From Odontesthes bonariensis (lineage: Eukaryota > Chordata > Actinopteri > Atheriniformes > Atherinopsidae): 64,000 bases of DNA. A program made the translations under genes and the position numbers. Positions 1 to 15,940 of this stretch are shown here, one piece after another (position 1 is the first letter of the stretch; each line of letters starts with the position of its first letter). Below the pieces are notes generated by a model. It was not told the origin of the DNA. It was given only the letters and a program-made list of their open reading frames with translations, and did no database searches. The DNA is taken from assembly GCF_027942865.1 (NCBI RefSeq), contig NC_134519.1, forward strand, positions 19,254,248 to 19,318,247, in the 5' to 3' direction.

Positions 1-2660
<2,660 letters not shown>

Positions 2661-4139
2661 GGACTTATGAACTCGCAATGTTAGAGAGATAATCCATTTT
2701 CGAGCAATCTTTTTCTTTGGTCCTCGGAGAACCTGAAAAAATGGAACAGACCTTATTATATTATTTCACTGCGGTGTTTTCAAGCAGCTCTGTTTTGTTT
2801 GGGGGATTCTCTATCATACACACTTCTCATATCCAGATCCTTTTCTGTTACCTTTTGAAACTAAATCACTAAAATATGGATAGTGTATAACCACAATGCT
2901 CAATCTAATCACTGAAATTATTCCTAATTCATCCTGATATGCTGAAAGAAGCCAACAAACCACATCCTCCTTGTACATCTACCTGAAACTTGTATATAGT
3001 GTTGTATATTAGCTGATAGCCAGAGGAAGTATCCATTGATTGGCAATGATTTTCATATTGAGATTCAGTTTGTAAACACAGAAGTCTGTGTCTGCCAGGA
3101 GGAAGGTGAATGTGATCATTATATGCCGGTCATTCGAACACCGCTAACATGAATAAAACAAGTCCTGATCCACCGACCTTCAACTAATCTGTGGAGAAGA
3201 TTATTTCACAAACTTTACATGCCAACAAACTGCCGAGGTTGAGGCCTTTCATTCATTTCAAGCCCCCCTATTTGTCACATTTTCAGCTCTCATTGGTACA
3301 AGTGTTTTTCAATTAGAAAGTGTTGCAGCAGATACCTGTGAACAATCTCAAATAACCTGGGGATGTTTTCCTGCCTTTTTTTTTGTTGTAGTTGTTTGAC
3401 ATTTTCTGAAATGAAGTGATCTCCCCCTCCCCGAGGTGATGTTTCATGCATGATTATATTGTTTTACTCTGTGAAGAAACATGAACAGAACATGAAAGAC
3501 CTATGGCACTCTGTTGTGAAACAGGGGGTTATGAAAGGAGAGCAGGAATGATCTTGGGGGATAAGACGATCATTATCCTTAACCTGCTCCATGCTCTAAA
3601 GGCAGTCCCATGTGAGTGCATGCAGACATGCCTGATGCAGTTCATATAGGAGCATGTAATGTTTATTATGGCCTTATATATGAAAAAATCCACAAACTGA
3701 GTTTTTTATTTAATATTGTTGTCAATTTTAAGTTCTCTCTTCAATTTAGTTTTTGCACATCACTGTTTTTCGCAGTCAACTCCCACAATTACGTATGTTA
3801 GAGTGGCCTGACTTCAGTCTGTAGCTAAAACCTGAGAAACAGTCCAGGTTGGAGGCTTATTGTTGTTTGCAGCTGCCTTTTCCCAAGCATCACACTTGAA
3901 AATGTCTCACTGACACAGGGCAGTCGTTTGTCAGTCTGTCTGATGTGGAGCTGTCTTCCAGCAGCGAGAGCTCCTTCTCTTTGCCTGGTTTTGAGTTTGG
4001 AGTTTCTCCCTACATCTGCCTGACATTCTGGCCTGCTCGCCGGCTGCCTGGGCTCCTCATCTCTCACAGTAGTCGGAAGGGTCAAAGGGCCAGTGCAAGC
4101 TGGGAGAAGGAGCGGCGAGAGGGAGAGCTGCCACGGCAG

Positions 4140-4400
4140 GTAAAGGGAAGCAGGAAAGATATTTTATTAATTTGCTGCTGAGATCCTGAAACAGACCAAA
4201 GGCTGTGACAGGTATCCAGTGCACTGCTCCACATCCTCCCCCACCGCCTCCCCCCGTGAACTCTACCCTGCGAGGGGCTAGCCAATTTTCGCCAGCCTGT
4301 CGAGATGGATGATGGGAGAGCATCCGTCTAATCAGCCCTCTCAGGACCCCCCGCCCGGCCGCCCCCCTCGGACCAACCAGATTGACTGACTCCTGGGCCT
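4140..4400. promoter_or_regulatory. Candidate regulatory block in znf521 intron
   Basis: Includes TATTTTATTAATTTGC, a TGACAGGT site (MEIS/TGIF type) near 4206 and a GC-rich, complex flank. No repeat signature or homologous ORF. Offered only as a conserved-element candidate. Confidence 0.28.
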
Positions 4401-5349
4401 CCGTGCCCCAGAATCCAGATTCCAGTGGAGAATAATCTCTCTTGCTCTCCTTCTCTTTTTCCTTCATTTCTCTCTTTCCACTTTTTTACTCAGACAAAAA
4501 ATAAGCACTGAGATGCATGGACTACCATTCCCCTTGAAACTCTCCTGAGTACTCCCCTTCACCATCACACACTCTTACACAGCCTCCACCCAGCACATCC
4601 CTTTCCCTCAACCTATTAAAATATGGAGCAAAGTCTAGATATTTCATGAGTTGCTGATAGGGAGGGCAACTGGGCTGGCTGTGCAGCGCTCTTTCTGACC
4701 CTCAATTACTGCCCACCCCTCGAGCAACTAGCAGGCATAGCTTCACTTTATACTCACATCCAAATCCGCTCCACTGTCCTCTCATTGCAGCTGTCCCCTC
4801 ACTAGAGAAAATGTCCCGGGGTTCTAATAAAGACAATATTGCAAGGTGAAACTTTGCAAGAAAAAAAAAAAGACTCCTTTCTCTTTGTGTCAGTTTCAGA
4901 TTCAGTAGCCTTTCACAATGCAAAAAAGAACTGAGCCCCTATACTGCAAGACTGGATTAATTAGCCAGATTCATTAACTGATAGATGCACAGCATTAGCT
5001 ACAGCTTAAAAGTGATATTTCTATGAGTGCAGTTCACTTGTAAGAAAACACACAAGTTCAGCTCCAGTATTGCAATAACTACTGGAGGACTGTAATCAGA
5101 GGATTGATCCCCAGTCCTCCAAAGACAAGACAATGAGATTGAAGTTACACAACAGGGAGGCTGACATTTTCTGTACGAGACTCCCTAGTTCCTTTTAAGC
5201 TGGGGTGTCTTTTATTCCCTCCATTCTCCTATTTCATTATCATTCCTTGGAAGTGACATGAGATTGTAAGTCCTGCGTTGTGCCGTGCCGTGATCGTCGA
5301 ATGAGAGGGAGGACTGGGGTAGTGTATGACTTCTCCCTCTCCTCAGACG

Positions 5350-5620
5350 CCCGCAGGACACGTACCTTAATTGGAGTGTCTTTTTTAAAAGGATTCCTTC
5401 AAAGACAAGCCAAAGCTCCCTGGCCTTAATGAGTGCTGAAAGTGACAAGAGCACATCTGCATCATATTCTACTTCCCCTCTCAAATGAGATTCTCCTCTC
5501 CCCGTGTGATAGCCATTATTGCCAAGCTGTGGCCAATTCCACTGTTTTAATTAAGCATATTTATTGGCTTCATGGTCACCAGGTCAGTGTAAACAGCTAT
5601 GTTTGTCATATTGTCCGTCC
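5350..5620. promoter_or_regulatory. Candidate enhancer-like block in znf521 intron
   Basis: The strongest enhancer-like stretch of the intron. It holds CTTAATTGG near 5366, TTCAAAG (TCF/LEF type) across 5398-5404, TTAATGAG near 5427, a GGCCAAT box at 5531-5537 and the palindrome TTAATTAA at 5547-5554, followed by CATATTTATTGG. Sequence complexity is high and there is no repeat or coding signal. Function is inferred, not shown. Confidence 0.38.
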
Positions 5621-7119
5621 ATGGCAGAAAAGGGGAAAGGAAAAGAAGTGATAGACCCAACAGAGTGGAGTCTTTGTACATTATAAAGCATCAAACACTA
5701 TTGCTAATTCTACTAATGATGGCTCATAGAAAATAATATTGTAGGCCTTTAGTTTTTCACATTCCTATTAATGACATTCCTCACTATTACACAGGAGACC
5801 TAATTCCCCAGAAGTTTTTATGTATTTTTTAATGAATTTTAAAATACGCCCCCAAAAATGCCCTAACTGCCCCAAGTCCCAAATGTGTCATACAAAGCAA
5901 AGCTACGTGTGTTTGTCCCCAAGTGGCTCTCAAACACCATATTCTCTCTGAATGTCTTGATCTGCCAAGTGTGACAGCTCCTCAGGCATTTGAAAGTTGC
6001 ATATATGTATTTATATTTCCTTTTATATGACAACTTGTTTTCTTCTTCATCACCCCAGGTGCTCAGAATTCTGTCACCATTTCAAAAAGTTGCTCGACAA
6101 AATAAAACAACAGTGAATTAGAAAAAATAATGTTGACTTGTGAGGCATCATGATCAGTATTTAAGCTTATTTATAATCATGTACAACAGTGTACATGCAC
6201 TGCTTTACACTGTAAATGGGGACATAAACATCCTTAGATGACTTGTGATGTATCACAATAGTTGTGTTCTAGTTTTGTAGGTGGATCAGAATTAGACAGC
6301 ATGACAGACCTAATGATCCTGGGGGGATTTTTTTCTTTTTCAGTGTGCTTGTGAGACTTATGTTTGTGGGTACACATCTGTGTGTGTGCTCTATGTATTT
6401 GTCTTTGTCTTCATCTCTCCCAGGGTCTGATATGTGCATGCAAACACATTGTCTGGAGGGAGACATGACAAAAACTCCCAGAAGCCTTTGAGCTCTTCGT
6501 TTTTTCTTTTTCCTCTGTTGCACCACAAGGGAAAGTTAAATCCAAACAAAGAGGAGATGCTTGGTGTACTGTGCTACAATCCATCACCGGATCTCTCCCT
6601 CAAACACGTCTCTTTTACTTTTCATAGTTGACTTTTTCAACAACTTTGATAAACACCATTTTAAGTGCTTCTCAGGAAACTCACTACAGGTTTAATTTTC
6701 CCTGTGTAGTGATTTGATTTTCAAGCGCCTGTTGTGCTGTTGATGTTAACAGAATGTAGCAGAGGCCAGAACAAACAGCATTAAAACAATTATTCCCCCC
6801 AGAATTCGGTATTTACTCATCATAACACCCAAGTGATTTAACTCTTCAGATTTGGGAAAGCATTTTGAACAGCATCAATTCTGTGTCTATTAGAAGTTAA
6901 TTTTCTGATTCGCCTTTCCATTTGGGGGGGGGGGAACAGTGCAGATTATCACCCAGCTTCTCGTGGAAATGTGGAAATGCGAAATTTAGTCCCAAATAAC
7001 AATTTCTCTGCATTTGTGAAATGACACATCTTCTGTAGCTGATATGGAGAGGCAGGGGAACGCTCTGTAGTATCCCTCGTCAAAATCTGTCCCTGACTGA
7101 AGTGGTTAAATGTGAAAGT

Positions 7120-7330
7120 AATTGTGTTTTGTTTCTGGGACTGACACGCGGAACCCCACGGACCCCATCTCCCTCCCAGAGACAGGCAGAGATCCTCCCC
7201 CCTCGCTCTGTCTAATTAGAGGATGTAGCCCAGGGCTCATGTCCCAGGAAGACCCATCCCCCTCCCAAGATGGCTCCCCTAAGAAAGCCCTTAATTGGGT
7301 TCTTTAGTCATAGTCTTCATTTTGGCTGGA
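7120..7330. promoter_or_regulatory. Candidate enhancer-like block in znf521 intron
   Basis: Contains the exact 10-bp palindrome TCTAATTAGA at 7211-7220, a YY1-like AAGATGGC at 7267-7274 and CTTAATTGGG around 7290. The block is otherwise complex and free of repeats. Candidate only. Confidence 0.35.
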
Positions 7331-10300
7331 AAGGCATCTGTGTGTTGCTATCACCTCAGAATACAGTTTGTATCGCTCTCTTGTGTTTTTTTTCTTCATT
7401 TTCGTTCTTTTTTTTTCCTGCCCCTCGCTGGCCTTCTCTCCGTCGCCTCTCCTCTTTCCTTCTCCCCTTCTCCTACTCTCTCCTCACTTAATGAGGCCCC
7501 ATAATAACACAGCAGTTGTGCAGTTGTTTTGCTACCTCAGTCAAACAGCGGGATCACTGCATCGTGTGTTTCTAGTACCATTCACTTGTCTACTTAGACA
7601 GGGTAATGAGTATCATTTGGAGGTACAAAGCACCAGCCCACAAAAAGGGTGGTCCGTCATCTCCGGTTACAGTTCAGAATTATTAGCTGGTGGTGGTTAG
7701 ACATCTAATCAAAGCACTTCAAACATTATGGATTTGTAATATATAATTTTTACAGAAATATACGAAATCCATTGCCTAGTGTTCTTACAGTATGACCACG
7801 ACTCCCTGGGAAACTCACTTCAAACAGGACAGTCTGTTACCAAGGAGACCAAGCTGATTGTGGTACAACAGTGGTACAACCTTCCCTACGGCATGATAAG
7901 TGATGACTGTGGAGAATGCCAACTGCTTTTTTTATTTATTTATTTGATTGTGTTCTTCTTTGGCTAAACTAGCCAGCAGTAAGCCTGGCCTGAGGTCAGA
8001 GCAGGAAGGATTACTCCCTCAGTGGACTGGTCAACAGTACGGAAAGCACAAAGGGAGGAAAGAGTCAATACAGGACTAAGTTCAACACACCATTAAAGAT
8101 CAAGACAGAATGCAACACTCCTGTCTTTCCCCAGAGTAGTTTCAAGCAACAAGAAAACACTTCACACTGCGGCGGATATCTCACATAGTGGGGTCATTAT
8201 TGTATCGTGGCCACCATTATTTTTTTAGTCATTACACAAACATAAATAACCTTAAATATTTAAGTGATTTCAGCCTGCAAAAAGATCACAGGTACTTTGT
8301 TTTAGTATCATTTAGTGACTTTCTTTTTATGCCTTCATTAAATTCCTGAGCAATGACTATGCGTGTGTTCAGGTCTCAATGGTTTTATGCACACTTCCCT
8401 TACTCCAGATGCAGAGTAAAGTGCAGGCTTACTGTCTGTCAGGCGTGCAATGCTTTTAATCAAAGCTTAGAAGGGGCTGTTTACAGTTTTGACTGCTCTT
8501 CAAATTTTCAATCACAGATAAACTTAAGAAGTCATGTTAGCTGCTGTGATTAATGGGTATGCTGAACTCCTCTAATTAAAAGGTTTCTTAAAGGACTGTT
8601 AACCATGAATTAGATTTTATTCACAACATCTGATTTATGTTTTACTTTTGAAGTTGCATGTCATTTTCTTTTGTTTGTGTGTTTTGTCATTTGTTTTCTC
8701 TGTGCCACCCCACTCCTTCTCACAACTAAACACAGAAGCATGTTACTCTACCAATGCAATTCAGTTGCCATGATAAGCAATACTAAAGGAATGGACATAC
8801 AGGGTGACATTTAGATTTTTTTTCTAACACTAATACATTAATGCTATTGTTAAATCTTAGTCAAAGCCGCAATGTTTATTTGAAGAATATTTCTTCTGCG
8901 GTATATGTTGTACATAAATGACACAAAATTGTTTGATTTTATAGACTATTAGAACTTGAGCTCTTCGTTATGTGAAACATTCTGGTCAATTCACTGCTGT
9001 AGTTCTGGGCTTGTGTGAATTGCACACTACTTTATTTTTTTGAGAAACCATGATAGCGCCCTGGCTTACAGAGTCAGTATTGCTCGCTCAGCTGTCTAGC
9101 CACTCAATAAAGCCTCACTGTAATGTTACATGCTGTATAACACCAGGTAGAAGAGCCGACACAATGCGCTTAACATGTGCTCAGCAGGTATTAACATTAT
9201 GCTAATCAAACTTTGTTAGCGTTACGGTTAAGCTTTACATCTTCTCTCTGTGATGTTGGACAGTCTGAAGATTTTCTCTAATACGGCGAGATCAGATGAA
9301 AGAGAGGCTGTGCCTGCGAGTCCACTGGCCTTCCTCTGCAGAGCTGATGCAAGAGATGCACCTCTGTTGCCTCACTGGAGACCGGGTGCTATTGATGGAG
9401 ACCAGAGTGATGGGGAACGACATAAAGAATGATTAGTTTATAAATCAGCTTTCCAGCCATCTTGCTCTTCCCCAATCATTCCCCATTTCCCTCTCCCTCT
9501 CCTTCTCTGCAGCAGCTTTAAATTCCTAAGACATGTTGCACCTGTTTGCAGGGGTACACAAGACCCCTGCCGGGTGTTCTCCCTCCTCTTCCACTACCCC
9601 TGAGGGTGTTGCAGTAGGGTGATGTAATCAGATGAAAGTGGTGGTTCAACGGTGGCACAGAGCCGGTGAGTGAAGAAAACAAAAGGAAGGGGCTCACTTC
9701 GAGCTAGTGCAGCCAGCCTTCATAAAAGAGAAGTGGGTGCGTGTTATTGATCAGTGCAAAATTTAATTTAGTGGAGAATTGAGTGCAATAGTTTACCTGA
9801 TCACTGCTGGTAACTGGGCCTGCAGCAGGTCTGTGTGGCCAGCAGGTGGTTGAAAGGATCGAGGAGGAGATTAAGGGTTGGATATAAAGGAGGGAAATGG
9901 ATGATAAGGGGAATGGCAGAGTTTCTGGGGGAATAAAATTGGAGTTAGGATGAGAGCTAAAAGGCTTAATGGAGGGCATCTAATCCTAAATTGCAGTGAT
10001 TCTTGTGTGACACCATAAGGGACATCCTCGTTGCTCAGGCACTGGACATTTTGGTCATTTTCTTAAGAAAGGCGTGAGTGAATTGTGTGTTTTACATCTA
10101 ATTTGTGGTTGCACACTTAGGTATTTCACTTAGAACATTTGTGCAGTGGTAGAACTTGACAAGGATGAAGATTGGAAAGTGAATTTCCTCTCTCACTTCT
10201 CCCTTATTTTCCAACTTCCTTACTCTAAACACAGAGGAGTTTATATCTACTCTGCAGAGTTCAGTATCCACAGAGATAAAGGTATCAGTTTCATTTTCTT

Positions 10301-10479
10301 TTAAAGTTTTTTTCGCCCTCTTTCCTCTATTTCCCTTTAGTCTGCATGGCTGCCACAGCCGCTGAAGTCGTTTAACACCGTCCTTGAGAAAGCCCTCAGT
10401 GAGAAAACTCCTGGCATGTTTAAGGAAAAGGTAGAATGCAGTGTGTGTCAGACAGAGCTGGGACATTCAGAGGGGGGAG

Positions 10480-11290
10480 TCATTCCCCAGAGGGGTTATT
10501 TTCCCCTCTAATAGCTGTTACGAGCCCTACATTATATCCGAGGAGCTACATTCCTTTGGGGTCCGGACACGCGCACATACCCACACATACCTAGACGAAA
10601 TGGCACTCACACAAAGGCATGCACACTCAGTTGAGCACAAATTTTCTCTCTGTGTTTCTCTCTTTTCCACACATCCATGTAACACAGGGCGCACACACTC
10701 AGTTCTAGCCGCTTTGCTCTGCCCGTGTCAATATCCTGCCATTTGAAGTCACGTACTGCAGGGGCTTCTGGGAGTCGCCAAGGAGCCAGGCTGACGGGTA
10801 ATGGGCCGCATTCATTAATAAGGTTGCTGTGCTCCTGTCCCTCCTCAGCAACACCATGGATGTCTTCACTGGAGGGGCGGCGGGTTGGTGGAGTGTGTGT
10901 AGGGGGAGGAGGATGGGTGAGGAGAGGAGAGAGAGCATCCCTTGGGGAGTCTCCTCCCAGACTCACTTAAAGGAGCTTTATTTTAGCGAGAGGGAAGAGA
11001 GGGAAGCAGAGGAGCTGTCCGGAGCTGCCTCTTTTAAAAAGGGAGAGCAAGGCCCAGTTACGCCATGCTAACCTGTACAGGGGTCACAATCCTGCTCCCC
11101 GTCAAACAGCTTATTACCCCACCTGTCGGGAAGTAATCGCCCTAGCTGAAAGGAAAGCTGTCGAGGTGTTTAAATGCTTATATAGAGGCCGCTGAAAGGG
11201 TAAAAAGGGAAGAGATGAATGCAAGGGGGGCTAATAGGCGTCTCTCAGTACTGCCTGAGGGATTCTGCATCAGCAGGACTGAAGGTGACT
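10480..11290. promoter_or_regulatory. Candidate regulatory cluster in znf521 intron
   Basis: An unusually complex 0.8 kb stretch. It holds the inverted repeat CCCCAGAGGGG near 10486, a CATTCATTAATAAGG motif near 10810, TTTTAAAAAGGG near 11032, CACCTG E-box sequence near 11120 and AAGTAATCGCC near 11131. Purine-rich GGA/GAGA tracts separate these. Open frames here lack homology, and the sequence is better explained as regulatory than coding. Confidence 0.32.
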
Positions 11291-11499
11291 GCTTTGGTAA
11301 ACCTTCTCACTTAGGTTCCATAATCTTGATATTCAGTAGCAACTAATGCACACTAAGTGTAATTTCGCATTCTTGTCTCACTTATATCTGTGCCTATGCG
11401 CCGGACAAAAGACATGTGTGCACTGAGGTGTGTGTTGATTTGTGCATGTATGTGTGATGATGACTCTGTGACAGGTGTGTCTAGTCCATGCCAGTTTAG

Positions 11500-11660
11500 A
11501 GAGTCCAAGGCCATGTTTTAAACAGAGCGCAGCAAGTGGGGCATGTAGTTTGCATTAAAGGGATTAGCAGTCACTTCAAAAGATGACCTGGATTCAGCCC
11601 ACCAGGGACACCAGTTACACACCCCCTGGTCCACACTCCCTTTAAAGAACCTGGCACAGC
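11500..11660. promoter_or_regulatory. Candidate regulatory block in znf521 intron
   Basis: Non-repetitive block with TTTGCATTAAAGGGATTAGC near 11549 and TTCAAAAGATGACCTGG near 11575. It combines homeodomain, GGATTA and TCF-like motifs. No ORF of interest. Confidence 0.3.
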
Positions 11661-12343
11661 TGCCCCACTACAACCACTCTCAACTGTCTGTGTGTGTGCG
11701 CCTGCATATATTTTGGGAGAAACGGCATAACAGAGTGATATTGTCAGCTTGTTATCCTGTCACGGTGAACTGTGCACCATTACATACTTATAGAGGTGTG
11801 GAGGATCAAACCATCAGTGGCCTCACCTGCACCTGAGGTATTTCTTAACTTTTTTTTCTCTGCACTGCAGCACATTTAATAAATGTAGTCGTCGGATAAA
11901 CAGGTCTCCAAGGATGATATTCCATCAGGTGTGTCAGTGCCTTGTTATGGATTTGTTGCCATGGATACAGCCTTTGATCGTAAGGCAGGATTTCTGAGGA
12001 GTTGGATGTTATCTGTCAGCAGTCTTGTGTCTTTGTGTTTGACCAAGGCTTCAATATGCTCAGTCCCAAAGCCACCTGCCATTGATCCTCACACCGATTT
12101 GACTACTCTGAACATTAATTGGATCTGGGTAATGACAGCCTAATGATGATGATGTTCAAATGTCAGCATAATCAAAAAAACAGCACTCTTCAATCAGAGC
12201 AATGAAATGAATTGTCGTGAGTTTGAAAAACATGAAGGGTTTCGGAAGAGAGTGTGGACATGTTTAAAAGAAGAGAGGGAAAAGAAAAGGTTGATCCAGT
12301 GTATGTAATCATGTTTCCTCTGTGCATTTTTGTGTCTTTACAG

Positions 12344-12373
12344 AACCACACATTGACTCAGCACAGCAGCTAA
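12344..12373 (+). CDS. znf521: znf521 terminal coding exon (9 codons plus stop)
   Basis: After the acceptor TTTACAG, nine codons read NHTLTQHSS followed by TAA at 12371-12373. Joined in phase 0 to the exon ending at 2245, they supply the H-x4-H half of the last zinc finger, giving C-x2-C-x12-H-x4-H. The terminal NHTxxQH sequence agrees with the family C-terminus. No longer in-frame alternative exists. The methionine ORF starting at 12375 is in another frame and belongs to the 3' UTR. Confidence 0.93.
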   Translation, partial: NHTLTQHSS

Positions 12374-13359
12374 CATGGAAGAGCTCAGCGCCATGGCCGA
12401 GAACAAGGATCACATGACGCACAGAATAATGTCTGACCGCCAATTACCGTCAGTGCAGTTTCCCACTGACTGTCTTGCACTGAACTTGCGATTCAGTCAC
12501 ACCACAAGAAACCATGCCACAGCAAGAAAAAAAAAGCAAAGAAAACAAAAGAAAGAGAGGGAGAGGGGGACATAAAAGAAAACTCTGTTCTTTACTAACC
12601 ATTTGAAGACCATTAAATAAAAGGCCAACTTGTTTGTACATAGAATTCTTCATGTGTTGCTTAACTACAGCTATATTGCAATCTTATACAGTATTTGCCA
12701 ATGTACAGTTCAGAATGTTTGTTAAAAAAAAAAAAGTAAAGAGGGAATGGGGGTGGGGGTGGGGCAATTACATTGTCAGTCAAACAAGATGGATCTTAAC
12801 CAGTTGTGTAAAGGAGAAACAGGGTGCCACTGAGAGCATGAGAAACTGTAGGAACTGGCAAGAGATGTCAAGAGGACTCTTTTCATCAGTGGCACTCCTA
12901 CTGCGCAGTACGCCACTCTGTACCCAGCTCTGTATCCAGACATGGTCAATCATTATGTGGTAGAGAAGCTTGATTCACCAGCATAGGCAGAAAAGTTGTC
13001 TGTGTGTCTATCATACAGTAATATGGCTGCCAGAGGACCAGCTGTGAACGACGGCACAACAAATCTGCACTGCCTGTGCTGGGGTTCATATGAAAGATGG
13101 AAAAAAGAAAAAAAAACAACAGAGAAGAGAAAAACAGGACAGAGGATGTGATGCTGATATATGCAAACGCAGTGACACAGATTTGGAAAAGGCTAGTTCC
13201 CTCTGGTTGGCTCATGAACAGAGGCGTGAAGCTCTCATGTGGCTCTCAGAGCATGGGGAAGTCTTCAGCCCACTGATTCAACCTGTACATTTCTCTTATT
13301 AATGTTTACTGCGCATCGAAGCCCGGAGATTACTGGAATTTTCTCTTTTTTCTGTTTTC

Positions 13360-13401
<42 letters not shown>

Positions 13402-13860
13402 TTTTTGCAATGTGGGGGGCAAATTTATTTGAATTTGGGGTCAAGGAGAATAAAAAGAATTCAGTCCTTCTCGGGGATATACCATAGGTATATAAAACTC
13501 CCTGGCTCTCCTGGAGAGTGCCCACATACATGTCCTTATTTCTTTGCAGTGTTTCATTGCCCTCCGCTCAAGCTGGAAGCCTCTGTGGCATCATATAAAA
13601 CTTTAATCCATTCTGTTATGTAAATGTTTTGCATTCATTGAACCTGAGATGCACTTTTGTATGAAACTCTAATGTTTTGACATTTTGATTGAGAATTGTT
13701 CGTACACCGTTTACAGGAAATCACCATCTCCTGCAGCAGAAGGACAGTTATCTCCAATGTTATTAAAATGTATTGTACAAATATGGAGTTCTGTATTTGG
13801 CAGACCTCGTTTTTTTGTGTTGCACATGTGATGGAAATATTAAAAACTGTATGACGAAAT
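12374..13860 (+). other. znf521: znf521 3' UTR (extent inferred)
   Basis: Sequence after the stop codon. An ATTAAATAAA cluster at 12612-12621 could give a short transcript. The tract from about 13730 to 13850 resembles the end of a long vertebrate ZNF521 3' UTR and carries ATTAAA at 13839-13844, the likeliest distal polyadenylation signal. A (TA)n microsatellite and a poly-T run interrupt it at 13367-13406. The end is inferred; transcript data would fix it. Confidence 0.55.
13367..13406. repeat. (TA)n microsatellite followed by poly-T
   Basis: About 13 TA units from 13367 to 13393 run directly into a T run that ends at 13406. It lies in the presumed znf521 3' UTR and is probably length-variable. 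Confidence 0.95.
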
Positions 13861-14039
13861 GGCTTCACTGTGGCTCCATCTAAAAGGCCTCTCTGTGTCC
13901 GTATGCTAATGTGTGTGAGTGTGTGTGTGAGAGCGAGAGCACAATTAACCCATCAGACAAGACCTATGACAGCATAAACAAAATCACCATCCAAAGCTTA
14001 CACTGCTTTTTTTCATTGTATCAAATTACATCCTATTTT

Positions 14040-14280
14040 TCCCCACTCCCTCGTGGCTCTCGCTAACGAACATCTGAGCATCTTAAGGGAGGTCTGTGTT
14101 ATTAATGACTCCATTACCCATCACCCTGTGCGGTCCCATCCTACACACGCTCGCGCTAGGCCTATTTAGGGAGCCTCCAGCACTCCGGGGGACCAAGAAG
14201 AAGATTCTTCTGCCTTTGCCGAATGGGACATTAGCATCTGTCTGTCTCAGAAAATGATTCATCAGTAGTGACACACAAGC
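14040..14280. promoter_or_regulatory. Candidate regulatory block downstream of znf521
   Basis: Complex, repeat-free sequence containing GTTATTAATGACTCCATTACCC near 14098 in two adjacent TAAT-type motifs. Candidate conserved element on composition only. Confidence 0.28.
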
Positions 14281-15339
14281 AGCATAACATTTGTTGAAGC
14301 TTTCAGATTTGTTTTGAAAGAAGCTCTGTGGTGCAGCTCATAGCACTGTAACTACTCTGAATAACAAGACACTACACTCATGCTTCATCTGGAAACTGGA
14401 AAGCACAGTGGGTACTGCATCTAAATTTATACTGTATGTGCTTGGTGAAAATACCATATTGTTATTGTGAAATAATAACAATAAGATGAACACATTGATA
14501 TTCTTATAATGTGTACATTATTATGATCCATTCTGGTCAAAATATGTATTCAAAACGCATGGGTGTGATCCATTTGAATGAGGACTGGAAAGCTCATTTA
14601 TAACATAAACACGTTGACCATGAGGTGAAAAACACCAAAAATAGAATAAGTACTAAAATGCTTCACGTAAAAAAAAAAAGCACATTTAAAAAACACACGA
14701 ACAAAACAGAAAATGTAACATTTTTGAAAACAACGATAAAACAAAAACAATATTTCAGTGTACATGATTTACAAAATCCTGCAAAATCATTTGTTTTCAA
14801 AAAAGTTGTTTTATGAGTTTTTTTAAGTTGTCGTCTTTTCCAGTGTTTTTGGTTTCATCAAGCTTTCTAAGTGTTTTCTCTGCATTATTTATTCATTCAT
14901 TTATTTATCTATTTGTTCATTTTTTTCAATGTTGTATTGTCAGTTATTTCTTGTATTGTGATTTTTTTTTCTTCTTTTTTTTTTTAATCAGAGATATTTC
15001 ATTGTCTTTCTGGCTGTGTTTCCTAAAATGCTGAGTTTAGGTCTCGTCGTGTTGTGTTATGTGAAATGCTATATAAATGTTGTATTCTCTGCTTTGTTTG
15101 TCTTTGATTTTGTTTTTTATTTTATTGTTGGGGTTTTATCTAGTGTTGTGTTTTTCACCACAGAGCTACCATACATAGATACTCATATTCCATGATTTAG
15201 AAATATTTTGTCCAATTCTCCGTATTGAATTTTCTCACTCAGGCATGACATCTAATGTGCAAGCAGTCTGTCGTCTGTTTGGAAGAATGGACAAGTGACA
15301 TACCTACACAATGTGAACACAACCCCTTATCCAAATCAG

Positions 15340-15610
15340 AGATGGTATAGCCCAGCATTAACTGTCACACCAAATGCAATCTGGGCATCCATTAAACAAC
15401 TTTGCTTGCATCTCCCCGTGCCAGACACTTTTAATAAGCTTCAAGGGCATTTGAACAGATCCAGAACTTTGCTTTGCCAGAGATGGACTGGCCCACATCA
15501 TCCATTACATTAAATTGGGTGGTGGCCTCCAGCTCATATTTATGATTTAATTAAATTCACTTGTGAGGCGTATCAGAACCACTGCGGCCTCCCTTTTAAC
15601 GCCAGCCTAA
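15340..15610. promoter_or_regulatory. Candidate enhancer-like block downstream of znf521
   Basis: Contains CCATTAAACAAC near 15389, TTTTAATAAGC near 15429, CATTACATTAAATTGG near 15502 and the palindrome TTAATTAA at 15547-15554, then an AACCACTGCGG RUNX-like site near 15578. No repeat family or coding frame explains it. Among the stronger candidates outside the genes. Confidence 0.35.
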
Positions 15611-15709
15611 AGAGCAAAACAAGCACTCACACGCAGCTACACACACTACTACATACACAGGCGTTGTGTTTTTGACACTCGCCCAAGTGTGAGACTTTGT
15701 GGGCGCTTT

Positions 15710-15940
15710 GGCAGGAGGTTCTCTGGGGTTCATTTAAAGCAATATAATTACACAGCCCCCAAGTATTCTTCCATCAGAAAGAAGCAGAATGGATGGCTTA
15801 TGCAGAGATAACCTAGCCTGGCTGATCCTCTATGGTGTCGTCATGCTGAACATAACCTTAATGCAAGTGGCACTCAATGCTGCTAAGAGCCTGGCCAGTC
15901 CTCTGCGAAACTGGGCAGTGGGGCCAGATGTTGGGAGTAG
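15710..15940. promoter_or_regulatory. Candidate regulatory block downstream of znf521
   Basis: A high-complexity stretch with CATTTAAAGCAATATAATTA near 15731 and AACCTTAATGCAAGTGGC near 15853, the latter including a CAAGTG NKX-type core. Candidate only. Confidence 0.3.

Noticed and set aside
10607..10966. 119-codon proline-rich ORF on the - strand
   Set aside because: Its composition reflects GGA/GGGGG-rich intronic DNA, and other frames across the same span are equally open.
12375..12575. ORF starting just after the znf521 stop
   Set aside because: It is in a different frame, lies in the 3' UTR and ends in low-complexity lysine/arginine codons.
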